Assembly (NCBI GenBank): GCA_035699705.1 | Contig: DASSPI010000095.1 | Location: 26,821 to 90,820, forward strand | Direction of reading: 5' to 3' | Source of the DNA: CANKHA01 sp035699705 | GTDB lineage: Bacteria > Pseudomonadota > Alphaproteobacteria > Rhizobiales > Xanthobacteraceae | DNA: 64,000 bases | Shown here: in pieces, positions 22,622-31,518 of the stretch | Layout: every line of letters begins with the position of its first letter | How positions within the stretch are numbered: position 1 is the first letter of the stretch | Notes under the pieces: model-generated | What the model was told of the DNA's origin: nothing | The model's database searches: none | Seen by the model: only the letters and a program-made list of their open reading frames with translations | Program-made: the position numbers and the translations under genes

Positions 22622-23830
22622 ATGGCCGACGCCTTTATCTACGACCACGTGCGCACGCCGCGCGGGCGGGGCAAGGCGGACGGTTCCCTGCATGAGGTGA
22701 CGGCGCTCAACCTGGCGGCACAGACGCTGGAAGCGCTGCGAAACCGCAACGCGCTCGATCCCGCGCTGGTCGATGACGTGATCCTTGGCTGTGTCGATCC
22801 GGTCGGTGAGGCGGGCGGCGACATCGCGCGCGCCGCTGCGATCGTGGCGGGCTATGGCGACGGGGTGCCGGGCGTGCAGATCAACCGCTTTTGCGCCTCC
22901 GGGCTGGATGCGGTGAATTTTGCTGCCGCGCAGGTGATGTCCGGCCAGCACGATATGGCGATCGGCGGCGGCGTCGAATCCATGAGCCGCGTCGGCATCG
23001 GGGCATCCGGCGGTGCCTGGCCGGTGGATCCCTCGATCGCGCTGAAGTCCTATTTCATGCCGCAGGGAATTTCCGCCGATCTTATCGCCACGCGCTACGG
23101 TTTCTCCCGCGACGACGTCGATGCCTATGCGGTCGAGAGTCAGAAGCGCACCGCCGCGGCCTGGGACGATGGCCGCTTCAAGCGTTCGGTCATGCCGGTG
23201 AAAGACGTCAACGGCCTCACCATCCTGGCGCGCGACGAGCATATGCGGCCGACGACCACCATGCAGTCACTGGCTGCCTTGCAGCCTTCCTTCGTGCAGA
23301 TGGGCGAGATGGGCGGCTTCGACGCGGTGGCGATTCAGGCGCATCCGGAAGTCGAGGTGGTCAATCACGTGCATCACGCCGGCAATTCGTCCGGCATCGT
23401 CGACGGCGCGGCTGCCGTGCTGGTCGGCGGCAAGGAAGCCGGCGAGAAGGCGGGGCTGAAGCCGCGCGCGCGCATCAAGGCCTTCGCCAATATCGGATCG
23501 GAGCCGGCGATGATGCTTACCGGGCCGATCGACGTGACGCGCAAGGTGCTTAAGCGCGCGGGAATGCAGCTCGGCGATATCGACCTGATCGAGGTCAACG
23601 AAGCCTTTGCCGCCGTGGTGCTGCGCTTCATGCAAGCGTTCGGGATCGATAGCAGCAAGGTCAATGTCAACGGCGGCGCGATCGCCATGGGCCATCCGCT
23701 CGGCGCTACCGGCGCGATGATCCTTGGCATCGCGCTCGACGAACTGGAGCGGCGCAATCTCAACAGCGCGCTGGTCACGCTTTGCATCGGCGCCGGCATG
23801 GGCACCGCCACCATCATCGAGCGGGTGTGA
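22622..23830 (+). CDS. fadA: acetyl-CoA C-acyltransferase (thiolase)
   Basis: A 402-residue thiolase. The acylated nucleophile is Cys91 in RFCASGLDA; the other catalytic residues are His358 in MGHPLGATGA and Cys388 in LCIGAGMGTA. It cleaves 3-ketoacyl-CoA to acetyl-CoA and a shortened acyl-CoA, the last step of beta-oxidation. It heads a tight run of genes: a cupin starts one base after its stop, then a FadB-like protein, a thioesterase and an MFS transporter. A PHB-type acetoacetyl-CoA thiolase is possible, but the FadB neighbour favours degradation. Confidence 0.95.
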   Translation: MADAFIYDHVRTPRGRGKADGSLHEVTALNLAAQTLEALRNRNALDPALVDDVILGCVDPVGEAGGDIARAAAIVAGYGDGVPGVQINRFCASGLDAVNFAAAQVMSGQHDMAIGGGVESMSRVGIGASGGAWPVDPSIALKSYFMPQGISADLIATRYGFSRDDVDAYAVESQKRTAAAWDDGRFKRSVMPVKDVNGLTILARDEHMRPTTTMQSLAALQPSFVQMGEMGGFDAVAIQAHPEVEVVNHVHHAGNSSGIVDGAAAVLVGGKEAGEKAGLKPRARIKAFANIGSEPAMMLTGPIDVTRKVLKRAGMQLGDIDLIEVNEAFAAVVLRFMQAFGIDSSKVNVNGGAIAMGHPLGATGAMILGIALDELERRNLNSALVTLCIGAGMGTATIIERV

Positions 23831-23831
23831 C

Positions 23832-24296
23832 GTGCCGAAGATCGACATCGCCAAAGCCGCGGTGCGGACCACGTCGGCCTATCCTGCTCGGTTCCGGTCC
23901 GTGTGCGCAGGGCGTGAAAAAGCCGCGCTCGGCAACCTCGCGGGCTTGACCCAATTCGGGGTCAACCTCACCCGGCTGAAGCCGGGCGCGGCGTCAGCGC
24001 TGCGCCATTGGCACGAGAGCGAAGACGAGTTCGTCTATGTGCTGGAAGGCGATCTGACGCTGGTCGAGGATGGCGGCGAGACGAAGCTTGCACCGGGCGA
24101 AGCCGCGGGTTTCAAAGCCGGCGTCTCCAACGGCCACCAGCTCGTCAACAAAGCCGATCGCGATGCTGTCTATCTGGAGATAGGAACGCGCGCGGAGCGC
24201 GAGCGCGCGCATTATCCCGATCATGACCTGATCGCTACAAAAGACGGAAAAGATTTCAAGTACACCCGCAAGACCGGCGAGCCTTACGAAGGCTGA
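23832..24296 (+). CDS. cupin-domain protein in beta-oxidation operon
   Basis: A 154-residue single-domain cupin. Motif 1 is GAASALRHWHESEDEFVYVLEG (two histidines and a glutamate in the metal-ligand spacing) and motif 2 ends in GVSNGHQLVN with the last histidine. The protein begins with GTG one base after the thiolase stop and ends 12 bases before the FadB-like ATG, so it belongs to that operon. No catalytic activity can be inferred: cupins bind a metal and may be oxygenases, isomerases or sensors. I recall similar cupins between fadA and fadB in Rhizobiales. Confidence 0.85.
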   Translation: MPKIDIAKAAVRTTSAYPARFRSVCAGREKAALGNLAGLTQFGVNLTRLKPGAASALRHWHESEDEFVYVLEGDLTLVEDGGETKLAPGEAAGFKAGVSNGHQLVNKADRDAVYLEIGTRAERERAHYPDHDLIATKDGKDFKYTRKTGEPYEG

Positions 24297-24308
24297 GTGG
24301 AGCGACAG

Positions 24309-26519
24309 ATGACTTTCACCAATTTCAAGCTCGACATCGACGCGGACGGCATCGCGCTGGTGACCTGGGACATGCCCGGCCGCTCGATGAACGTGCTCGA
24401 CGAGAAGGTGATCGAAGAGCTCGCCGCGGTTATCGAGCAGACGGCGGCGGATGCGACGGTCAAGGGCGTGGTCATTACCTCGGCGAAAGAAGCCTTCTCT
24501 GCCGGCGCCGACATCACGATGCTGGATGCGATCGCCCGCAGCTTCGCCGAGATGGCGCGCGCGCAAGGCGAGGAGGCCGCGGTCGCGCAGTTATTCGCCG
24601 AAAGCCGCAAGCTCTCGCAGCTCTTCCGCCGGCTGGAGACGAACGGCAAGCCCTGGGTCGCGGCGATCAACGGCACCGCGCTCGGCGGCGGATTTGAGCT
24701 CTGCCTTGCCTGCCACCATCGCGTGGCGTCAGACAACGCCAAGACGCGGCTCGGGTTGCCGGAAATCAAGATCGGCATCTTCCCCGGTGCGGGCGGAACG
24801 CAACGCATCGCGCGCATGATGCCGCCGGCGGATGCGCTGCAGATGCTGCTCAAAGGCGAACAATTAAAGCTGGACCGCGCCAAGGCGATGAAGCTGATCG
24901 ACGCGGTGGTACCGTCGGCCGACCTGATCAGGACCGCGAAGGACTGGATCAAGGCTGGCGGCAAGGGCGTCGCGCCCTGGGATGTGCAGGGCTTCAAGCT
25001 GCCGGGCGGCCTCGTCTATTCCAAGGCGGGGATGATGACCTTCCCGGCAGCCAATGCGATCTACCGGCGCGAGACCTACGACAATTATCCCGGCGCCCGC
25101 GCCATTCTGCAGGTGGTCTATGAAGGCCTGCAGCTGCCGATGGATCTGGCGCTGCGGGTGGAGTCGCGCTGGTTTGCCAAAGTGCTGCGCACGCCGGAAG
25201 CGGCGGCGATGCTCCGCTCGCTGTTCGTCTCCATGCAGGAACTGAACAAGGGCGCGCGGCGGCCGGCGAATGTCCCGCCCTCGAAGCTCGGTACCGTCGG
25301 CATTATCGGCGCCGGCTTCATGGGCGCGGGCATCGCCTATGTCAGCGCCATGGCGGGGCTGCAGGTGATCCTGATCGACCGCGACCAGGAATCCGCCGAC
25401 AAGGGCAAGGCGCATATCCACAAGATGATCACCGACCAGATCAACAAGGGCCGCGCCAAGGTGGCCGAGCGCGACGCGCTCTTGGCGCGCATCGCCGCCG
25501 CGGCGGATTACGCCGCGCTCGCGCCGTGCGATCTGGTGATCGAAGCGGTGTTCGAGGACCGCAAGGTGAAGGCCGAGGCCATCGCCAAGGCGCAGGCGGT
25601 GCTGAGCGACAAGGCAATCTTCGCTTCCAACACCTCGACCTTGCCGATCACCTCGCTGGCCGGGGAGTTCAGCGATCCCGCACGTTTCATCGGCATCCAT
25701 TTCTTCTCGCCGGTGGAACGGATGATGCTGGTCGAGGTGATCATGGGCAAGAATACCGGCGAGCAGGCGCTGGCAACCGCGCTCGATTATGTCCGGCTCA
25801 TCCGCAAGACGCCGATCGTGGTCAATGACTCGCGTGGCTTCTATGCCAATCGCTGCGTGCTCAATTACGTCCGCGAGGGCCACCTGATGCTGGTCGAGGG
25901 CGTGCCGGCGGCGATGGTCGAGAATGTCGGACGCATGGCCGGCATGCCGGTCGGCCCGCTGGCGCTCAACGACGAGGTGGCGCTTGATCTTGGCTGGAAG
26001 ATCCTCAAGGCCACGGAAGCCGACCTCGGACCGGAAGCCGTGGATGCCAGGCAGAAGGCATTGCTGGCCGCACTGGTGGAAGAGAAGGGCCGCTTCGGGC
26101 GCAAGAACGGCAAAGGCTTTTACGATTATCCCGCCACCGGGCCAAAGCGGCTGTGGCCGGGGCTCAAGGAACTGCAGCCCACGCAGCAAAATCCCGACAC
26201 GATCGACATCGCCGAGTTGAAGCACCGCTTCCTCGCGGTGCAGGCGCTGGAAGCGGCGCGCTGCATCGAGGAAGGCGTGATCACCGACGTGCGCGAAGCC
26301 GATGTCGGCTCGATCCTCGGCTGGGGGTTTGCGCCTTTCACCGGCGGGACGATTTCCTACATCGACATGATGGGCGCCAAGCGCTTCGTCGCGCTCTGCC
26401 AGGAGCTGGAGCAAAAGCACGGCGCGCGTTTTGCAGTTCCCAAGCTGCTGCTCGAGATGGCGGCCGCGGACGAAACCTTCTATCGCCGTTTCGCGCCGCC
26501 GCGGAAGCAGGCGGCTTGA
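24309..26519 (+). CDS. fadB: FadB-like enoyl-CoA hydratase / 3-hydroxyacyl-CoA dehydrogenase
   Basis: A 736-residue bifunctional enzyme. The N-terminal crotonase domain (about 1-190) hydrates enoyl-CoA: oxyanion-hole segment AFSAGADITML, catalytic glutamates in NGTALGGGFELCLA and GLPEIKIGIFPGAGGTQR. The NAD-binding 3-hydroxyacyl-CoA dehydrogenase domain begins near residue 325 with VGIIGAGFMGAGIAYVSA; the catalytic histidine lies in IGIHFFSPVERMMLVE. A C-terminal duplicated helical domain follows. Start ATG at 24309 is preferred over an overlapping GTG 12 bases upstream. The thioesterase begins two bases after its stop. Confidence 0.95.
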   Translation: MTFTNFKLDIDADGIALVTWDMPGRSMNVLDEKVIEELAAVIEQTAADATVKGVVITSAKEAFSAGADITMLDAIARSFAEMARAQGEEAAVAQLFAESRKLSQLFRRLETNGKPWVAAINGTALGGGFELCLACHHRVASDNAKTRLGLPEIKIGIFPGAGGTQRIARMMPPADALQMLLKGEQLKLDRAKAMKLIDAVVPSADLIRTAKDWIKAGGKGVAPWDVQGFKLPGGLVYSKAGMMTFPAANAIYRRETYDNYPGARAILQVVYEGLQLPMDLALRVESRWFAKVLRTPEAAAMLRSLFVSMQELNKGARRPANVPPSKLGTVGIIGAGFMGAGIAYVSAMAGLQVILIDRDQESADKGKAHIHKMITDQINKGRAKVAERDALLARIAAAADYAALAPCDLVIEAVFEDRKVKAEAIAKAQAVLSDKAIFASNTSTLPITSLAGEFSDPARFIGIHFFSPVERMMLVEVIMGKNTGEQALATALDYVRLIRKTPIVVNDSRGFYANRCVLNYVREGHLMLVEGVPAAMVENVGRMAGMPVGPLALNDEVALDLGWKILKATEADLGPEAVDARQKALLAALVEEKGRFGRKNGKGFYDYPATGPKRLWPGLKELQPTQQNPDTIDIAELKHRFLAVQALEAARCIEEGVITDVREADVGSILGWGFAPFTGGTISYIDMMGAKRFVALCQELEQKHGARFAVPKLLLEMAAADETFYRRFAPPRKQAA

Positions 26520-26520
26520 G

Positions 26521-26937
26521 ATGGAGCTTCCCAATCTCAAGATCGGACTGACAGGCTCGGCCGAGATCACGGTGCAGGACGCCGACACCGCTCCGCGCAT
26601 CGGCAGCGGCCGCGTGTCCGTGCTCGCCACCCCGGTGATGATCAACCTGATGGAAGCAGCCGCGCTCAATGCGGTCGAACGCTTGCTGCCGCACGGTCAT
26701 CAGAGCCTCGGCACCCGGCTCGAGGTCGGGCATTACGCCGCGACGCCGGTGGGCATGCGCCTGCGCGCTACGGCCGAGCTGACCAAAGTGCAAGGCCGCA
26801 ATCTGGAATTCCGCGTCGAGGCCTTCGACGAAAAGGAGCGCGTCGGCGACGGCACACATACCCGCGTCGTGGTCAATGTCGCGCGCTTCGACGAGCGGGT
26901 GCAGCGCAAGCTCACGGGCGACGGTCTGAAAAAATAA
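26521..26937 (+). CDS. thioesterase of the fluoroacetyl-CoA thioesterase (FlK) type
   Basis: A 138-residue hot-dog-fold thioesterase. The residues known to be catalytic in FlK (Thr42, Glu50, His76) align with Thr37 in LATPVM, Glu45 in INLMEAA and His71 in VGHYAATPVG, all shifted by exactly five, so the active site is intact. FlK hydrolyses fluoroacetyl-CoA; relatives in ordinary bacteria probably release short acyl groups from CoA. It begins one base after the FadB-like stop and is clearly in that operon, suggesting a role in relieving CoA trapping. The real substrate cannot be told. Confidence 0.85.
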   Translation: MELPNLKIGLTGSAEITVQDADTAPRIGSGRVSVLATPVMINLMEAAALNAVERLLPHGHQSLGTRLEVGHYAATPVGMRLRATAELTKVQGRNLEFRVEAFDEKERVGDGTHTRVVVNVARFDERVQRKLTGDGLKK

Positions 26938-26941
26938 TCCC

Positions 26942-28162
26942 ATGTCAGCACAGGAAGAAGTTAAGCGCTCCTTCCTGCGCTGGCGGGAAATCCCCGGCGG
27001 GGTCTGGGCGCTCGGCACCGTTTCGCTGCTGATGGACGTCTCCTCCGAGATGATCCATGCCTTGCTGCCGCTCTACCTCGTCACCGTGCTCGGCACCTCG
27101 ATGCTCACCGTCGGGGTGATCGAAGGCGTGGCGGAAGCCACCGCTTCCATCGTCAAGATCTTTTCCGGCGCGCTGAGCGACAAGCTCGGCAAGCGCAAGC
27201 TGCTCGCCGCGATCGGCTATGGCCTCGCCGCCTTCACCAAGCCGATATTCCCGCTGGCGTCGGGCATCGGCTGGCTGATGGCCGCGCGTTTCATCGATCG
27301 CATCGGCAAGGGCATCCGCGGAGCGCCGCGCGACGCGCTGGTGGCCGACTTGAGCCCGCCGGAATTGCGCGGGGCGAGCTTCGGCTTGCGTCAATCCATG
27401 GATACCGTCGGCGCCTTTCTCGGGCCGCTGCTGGCCATCGGGCTGATGTATCTCGCTGCCAACAACTTCACCTTCGTGTTCTGGATCGCCGTGATCCCGG
27501 CATTTCTGTCCTTCGCTGTCATCGTCTTCGCCGTGCGCGATCCGGAACGTTCGCCGGCCGTCAGGGCGGTAAAATCGCCGCTCAGCCTTCCGGAGATCCA
27601 GCGGCTCGGCGCCGCCTATTGGCTCGTCGTCATGGTAGCCACGATGTTCACGCTGGCGCGTTTCAGCGAAGCCTTCCTGCTGCTGCGCGCCCAGTCGGTC
27701 GGACTTTCGCTCGCGCTGGTGCCGGCGGTCATGGTGGTGATGAATCTCGCCTATGCTTTTTCCGCATGGCCGGCTGGCGCCTTGTCGGACCGCATCGGGC
27801 GCTTCGGCGTGCTGTCGGTGGGCTTCGCGCTGTTGCTGATCGCCGATCTGTTGCTCGCCTTGGGCGGGAACATAGGCGTCGTCGCGTTGGGCGCCGTGCT
27901 GTGGGGACTGCACATGGGACTGACGCAGGGACTGTTGGCCGCGCTGGTCGCGGATACCGCGCCGCCCGAGCTGCGCGGCACCGCTTTCGGCATGTTCAAC
28001 CTCGTCACCGGACTTGCCATGCTGGCGGCGAGCGTGATCGCAGGCAGCCTGTGGGACATGGTTGGCGCGGGCGGTACTTTTCTGGCCGGCGCGGTATTCA
28101 CCGCGGCGGCGCTGGCGGCGCTGCCTTTGTTGCGCCGGCGGCTGGGCGCGGACCGCGCCTGA
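26942..28162 (+). CDS. MFS transporter
   Basis: A 406-residue major facilitator protein with about 12 hydrophobic helices. The loop 2-3 signature is SGALSDKLGKRKLL and it recurs in the second half as AGALSDRIGRFGVL. The segment RFIDRIGKGIRGAPRDALVADL is typical of a group of uncharacterised MFS proteins (similar to those annotated as YfkF/Bcr-like). It starts four bases after the thioesterase stop, so it is probably the last gene of the beta-oxidation operon. It might export or import a fatty-acid-linked compound; the substrate is unknown. Confidence 0.9.
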   Translation: MSAQEEVKRSFLRWREIPGGVWALGTVSLLMDVSSEMIHALLPLYLVTVLGTSMLTVGVIEGVAEATASIVKIFSGALSDKLGKRKLLAAIGYGLAAFTKPIFPLASGIGWLMAARFIDRIGKGIRGAPRDALVADLSPPELRGASFGLRQSMDTVGAFLGPLLAIGLMYLAANNFTFVFWIAVIPAFLSFAVIVFAVRDPERSPAVRAVKSPLSLPEIQRLGAAYWLVVMVATMFTLARFSEAFLLLRAQSVGLSLALVPAVMVVMNLAYAFSAWPAGALSDRIGRFGVLSVGFALLLIADLLLALGGNIGVVALGAVLWGLHMGLTQGLLAALVADTAPPELRGTAFGMFNLVTGLAMLAASVIAGSLWDMVGAGGTFLAGAVFTAAALAALPLLRRRLGADRA

Positions 28163-28239
28163 TCCAGCGTTGTCGGGCCCTCATTGCCCTTTCATAAAGG
28201 CCGTGTTTAGGTCGCCGCCCTTTCTGCCCGGAACCCGGC

Positions 28240-29610
28240 ATGGCTCGCGATCAAATCGATATGAGGCCGATCGAGACGCGCGACGAACTCGTCGCCTGGC
28301 TCGCCGAGGGCTGCAAGCCGAAGTCGCAATTTCGCATCGGCACCGAGCACGAAAAATTCGCCTTCACCACCGGCCGGCATAATCCGGTTCCCTATGATCA
28401 GCCGCGCGGCATCCGCGCGCTGCTGGAGGGCATGAAGCTCCTGCTCGGGTGGGAGCCGATCATGGAGGAGGGCAACATCATCGGCCTCTACGACGTCACC
28501 GGCGGCGGGGCGATTTCGCTGGAGCCGGGCGGGCAGTTCGAATTGTCCGGCGCGCCGGTGGAGACGGTGCATCAGATGTGCCGCGAATTGCGCGCGCACC
28601 TGGCGCAGGTGCATCAGGTGGCGCAGCCGCTCGGCATCGGCTTCCTCGGCGTCGGCATGGCGCCGAAATGGTCGCGCGCCGACATGCCGATGATGCCCAA
28701 GGGCCGCTACCGCATCATGACCGCCTATATGCCGAAGGTCGGCAAGCTCGGCCTCGATATGATGTACCGGACCTGCACGGTGCAGACCAATCTCGACTTT
28801 GCCTCCGAACCCGACATGGTCAAGAAGCTGCGCGTGTCGCTGGCGCTGCAGCCGGTCGGCACCGCGCTGTTCGCCAATTCGCCCTTCACCGAGGGCAAGC
28901 CCAACGGTTTTCTCTCCTTCCGTTCCGAGATCTGGCGCGACACCGATCCGGCGCGCTCCGGCATGCTGCCCTGGGCGTTCGAGCCCGGCATGGGGTTCGA
29001 GCGCTGGGTCGATTACGCGCTCGACGTGCCGATGTATTTCGTCAAGCGCGGCGAACGTTACATCGACGTCGCGGGGCAGTCCTTTCGCGATCTGATGGCC
29101 GGCAAACTGTCAGCGCTGCCGGGCGAGCACGCGACCATTTCCGATTGGGCCAATCACCTGACGACGATTTTTCCGGAGGTGCGGCTCAAGCGTTATCTGG
29201 AGATGCGCGGCTCCGACTCCGGCCCCCAGCGGCGGCTGCCGGCGCTGCCTGCTTACTGGGCCGGCATTCTCTACGACGATGCTTGTCTCGATGCCGCCTG
29301 GGATCTGGTAAGGCACTGGACGGCGGAGGAGCGGCAGAAGCTGCGCGACGACGTGCCGATGCTCGGCTTCAAAGCCGAGATCCGCGGCGTCACGGTGCGG
29401 GAGCTCGCTCGACAAACGCTGGCATTGGCGCGCGCGGGCCTGACGCGGCGCGGCCGCAAGGACCGCGAAGGCCTCGACGAGACGCAGTATCTCGCCCCGC
29501 TCGAGGAATCCGTCGAACGCGGCATCACGCCGGCGGAAGAACTGCTGCAGAAATTCCACGGCTCCTGGAACGGCTCGGTCGAACCGATCTTCAGCGAATA
29601 TGCTTATTGA
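28240..29610 (+). CDS. gshA: glutamate-cysteine ligase
   Basis: A 456-residue glutamate-cysteine ligase of the plant/alphaproteobacterial type, the first step of glutathione synthesis. Recognisable segments are FRIGTEHEKFAFTTGRH near residue 35, GGGAISLEPGGQFELSGAP near 88, and MMYRTCTVQTNLDFASEPDM near 175. It joins glutamate and cysteine with ATP in the cytoplasm. It lies 77 bases downstream of the MFS gene and may have its own promoter. Its stop region overlaps by seven bases with the converging glycosyltransferase gene. Confidence 0.95.
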   Translation: MARDQIDMRPIETRDELVAWLAEGCKPKSQFRIGTEHEKFAFTTGRHNPVPYDQPRGIRALLEGMKLLLGWEPIMEEGNIIGLYDVTGGGAISLEPGGQFELSGAPVETVHQMCRELRAHLAQVHQVAQPLGIGFLGVGMAPKWSRADMPMMPKGRYRIMTAYMPKVGKLGLDMMYRTCTVQTNLDFASEPDMVKKLRVSLALQPVGTALFANSPFTEGKPNGFLSFRSEIWRDTDPARSGMLPWAFEPGMGFERWVDYALDVPMYFVKRGERYIDVAGQSFRDLMAGKLSALPGEHATISDWANHLTTIFPEVRLKRYLEMRGSDSGPQRRLPALPAYWAGILYDDACLDAAWDLVRHWTAEERQKLRDDVPMLGFKAEIRGVTVRELARQTLALARAGLTRRGRKDREGLDETQYLAPLEESVERGITPAEELLQKFHGSWNGSVEPIFSEYAY

Positions 29611-31253
29611 GGCCTGCGGGACAGCCACGGCCGCGTGATGCCGCGCCGGTCCTTGACCACGCCGATCGGAACGCCGAAGCGCTCGATGGTCGCGATGGTT
29701 TCGCCCAGCAGCGAGTGGTCACAATTCATCTGCGTCGGCGCGATGAAGAAATCCGCTTCATCCCAGTCTTCGGCCCAGAGCAGGCGTGGATTGTCCCTGG
29801 TTTCGTTCTCGAACGACTCGCGGTCGCCGCAAACCGCCACCGAGTAGCGCGAGCGCGCCATGGGGGTGTTGCGTTCGCGCTGGTTGAGGAATGTCTCCAG
29901 GTTGGCCACCGCCTCCGGCATCACGTTCACCCAATAATCCATGTCGAAGCGGCGCGAGGCGCCTTCCAGTCCGGACACCAGCGGATTGAAGAAGACGTAT
30001 TCGTAAGGATGCAGGCGCACGAGCGTGACCGCGTTGAACACGAAGGCGGCGGTGACCCCCGCCAGCGCCGCGGCGGCAACGATCCGGCTGCGCGTTTCAA
30101 GCTTCGTCAGCATGGCGTCAAAGCCGATGCCGGCAAGCGCGGCGAGCGGCGGGACGACGAAAATGAAATGCCGCATGCCGGTGAAGGCCGGACCCTTGCC
30201 GATCACCTGGCACAGCACCGGAAACACCGCGATGAAAGCCAGCATCGCTATCTCGCGCTGGCGCGCGCTGCGAAGGAAGCCGGCGCCTCTGGCCGCCCAG
30301 GCGGTTGCGATCAGCGCGATGAAAGCGCCGCCAAGAATGGTCAGCGGCAGCTTGATGGCGAGATAGGCCGGAACGTACCAGCGCGGCACCGCAGCCATCT
30401 CGTAGATTTCGCCGAAGGCAAGCGTGCGGATCGTGTAGTGGAAATGCGCAAAGGCAAAGATCGCGCGGATGGGATTGAGGGGCGCAAGCGAAGCCCAGGG
30501 CCAGGCCGCGATCATGATCGCATAGGCAAGCACGAAGGCCGGCAAGGCGCGCAGCAGCGAGCTGCCGACAAAGCGCGCCCGGTCGTTCCAGTTCGCCAGG
30601 TCCGGCAACCGCAGCAGCACCAGAAGTCCCGCATAGCCTACCATCAAGAGCCCGGTGGCCCGCAGGCCAAGGGCGCAGCCGAGCAGCAGACCGAACATCA
30701 AGAGGTCGAACGGCCGGGGCCGCGGCAGGTCGCGCGCTCCGCGCAGCAGAAAGTAGGTCGCGCCCATCATCGCGGCGGCGAAGGGAATGTCCTTGGTGTG
30801 ATTGAACATGGTCCCATACCAGGGACCGCACACCGCCAGCGCCAGCAGCGCCAGCAGGCCCGCGCGCGGGCCGGCCACGAGCCGCGCCACCGCCCAGGTC
30901 GCGAGAATGCCGCCGATGCCGGTGAGGGCGCAGAGAAAGTGACGAATGCTGAAAATATCGAACGGCAAGACGCGATCGAGCAGGATCGCGATCACGTCGA
31001 ACAGTCCGCCGTAGAGATAGAGATTGTCGTAATCGAACACCGCCAGATCGGTGAAGCCGCTGGCGTAATAAGCGAGGATGAACTCGCCGTAGCGGTGCTG
31101 CACCGCTTCGTCATTGGAGACTGCGTAGTCGCCGAAGGTCAGGACGACCAGGATGCCGAGCGCCGCAAAAGCAGCGAGCGCCAGCAGATCGTGAATGTCG
31201 GTTCCCGCAACTCGCGATGAGATACGTTGCTGGAGATGCGCGACGCGGGACAT
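29604..31253 (-). CDS. GT-C family membrane glycosyltransferase (GT39/ArnT-like)
   Basis: A 549-residue protein with about 11 transmembrane helices followed by a soluble C-terminal part of ~150 residues. The first periplasmic loop carries Asn-Asp-Glu (VSNDEAVQHRYGEFIL), the acidic motif of GT-C transferases that use polyprenyl-phosphate sugars. Helix VARLVAGPRAGLLALLALAVCGPWYGTMFNHTKDIPF and RHFIFVVPPLAALAGIG are typical of the PMT_2 family. It probably adds a sugar to an envelope glycan or lipid on the periplasmic side. It stands alone; acceptor and donor are unknown. It ends tail-to-tail with gshA. Confidence 0.88.
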   Translation of the reverse strand: MSRVAHLQQRISSRVAGTDIHDLLALAAFAALGILVVLTFGDYAVSNDEAVQHRYGEFILAYYASGFTDLAVFDYDNLYLYGGLFDVIAILLDRVLPFDIFSIRHFLCALTGIGGILATWAVARLVAGPRAGLLALLALAVCGPWYGTMFNHTKDIPFAAAMMGATYFLLRGARDLPRPRPFDLLMFGLLLGCALGLRATGLLMVGYAGLLVLLRLPDLANWNDRARFVGSSLLRALPAFVLAYAIMIAAWPWASLAPLNPIRAIFAFAHFHYTIRTLAFGEIYEMAAVPRWYVPAYLAIKLPLTILGGAFIALIATAWAARGAGFLRSARQREIAMLAFIAVFPVLCQVIGKGPAFTGMRHFIFVVPPLAALAGIGFDAMLTKLETRSRIVAAAALAGVTAAFVFNAVTLVRLHPYEYVFFNPLVSGLEGASRRFDMDYWVNVMPEAVANLETFLNQRERNTPMARSRYSVAVCGDRESFENETRDNPRLLWAEDWDEADFFIAPTQMNCDHSLLGETIATIERFGVPIGVVKDRRGITRPWLSRRPQ

Positions 31254-31430
31254 GGGGTGCTCGAGGTTGCCCGCTATGCTGCGCCAAAGCGGCGCGTGGC
31301 GCTACGCCGCGCCGCGCCGGCAAGGACGCCTGGTTGTATGGCTGGGGCCCGGTCCATCAATTCCTCCACACTAGCTTACCGGCGAACCGCGCCGTTTTGC
31401 GAGAGGACTTTTTGACCCGGGCAGGGAATG

Positions 31431-31455
31431 CGACCGTCGCGGAAAGCGACGGTCG
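31431..31455. other. perfect 10-bp stem-loop
   Basis: CGACCGTCGC and GCGACGGTCG form a perfect 10-bp stem with the loop GGAAA, in the 265-base spacer between the tldD stop and the glycosyltransferase start. No T-run follows the stem on either strand, so it is not a standard terminator; it may still end or protect the tldD transcript. Confidence 0.5.
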
Positions 31456-31518
31456 AAAAAGAGGGCATTTTCTGCGGAAAACGGGGTTTTTGCGGTTTTG
31501 GAGCCGGAGTAGCCGGAT

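Noticed and set aside
28449..31220. A 923-codon plus-strand open frame across gshA and the glycosyltransferase
   Set aside because: It runs in a non-coding frame through two well-supported genes and shows no motif.
31431..31455. Rho-independent terminator for tldD
   Set aside because: The stem is perfect but lacks a T-run on either strand; kept only as a stem-loop.
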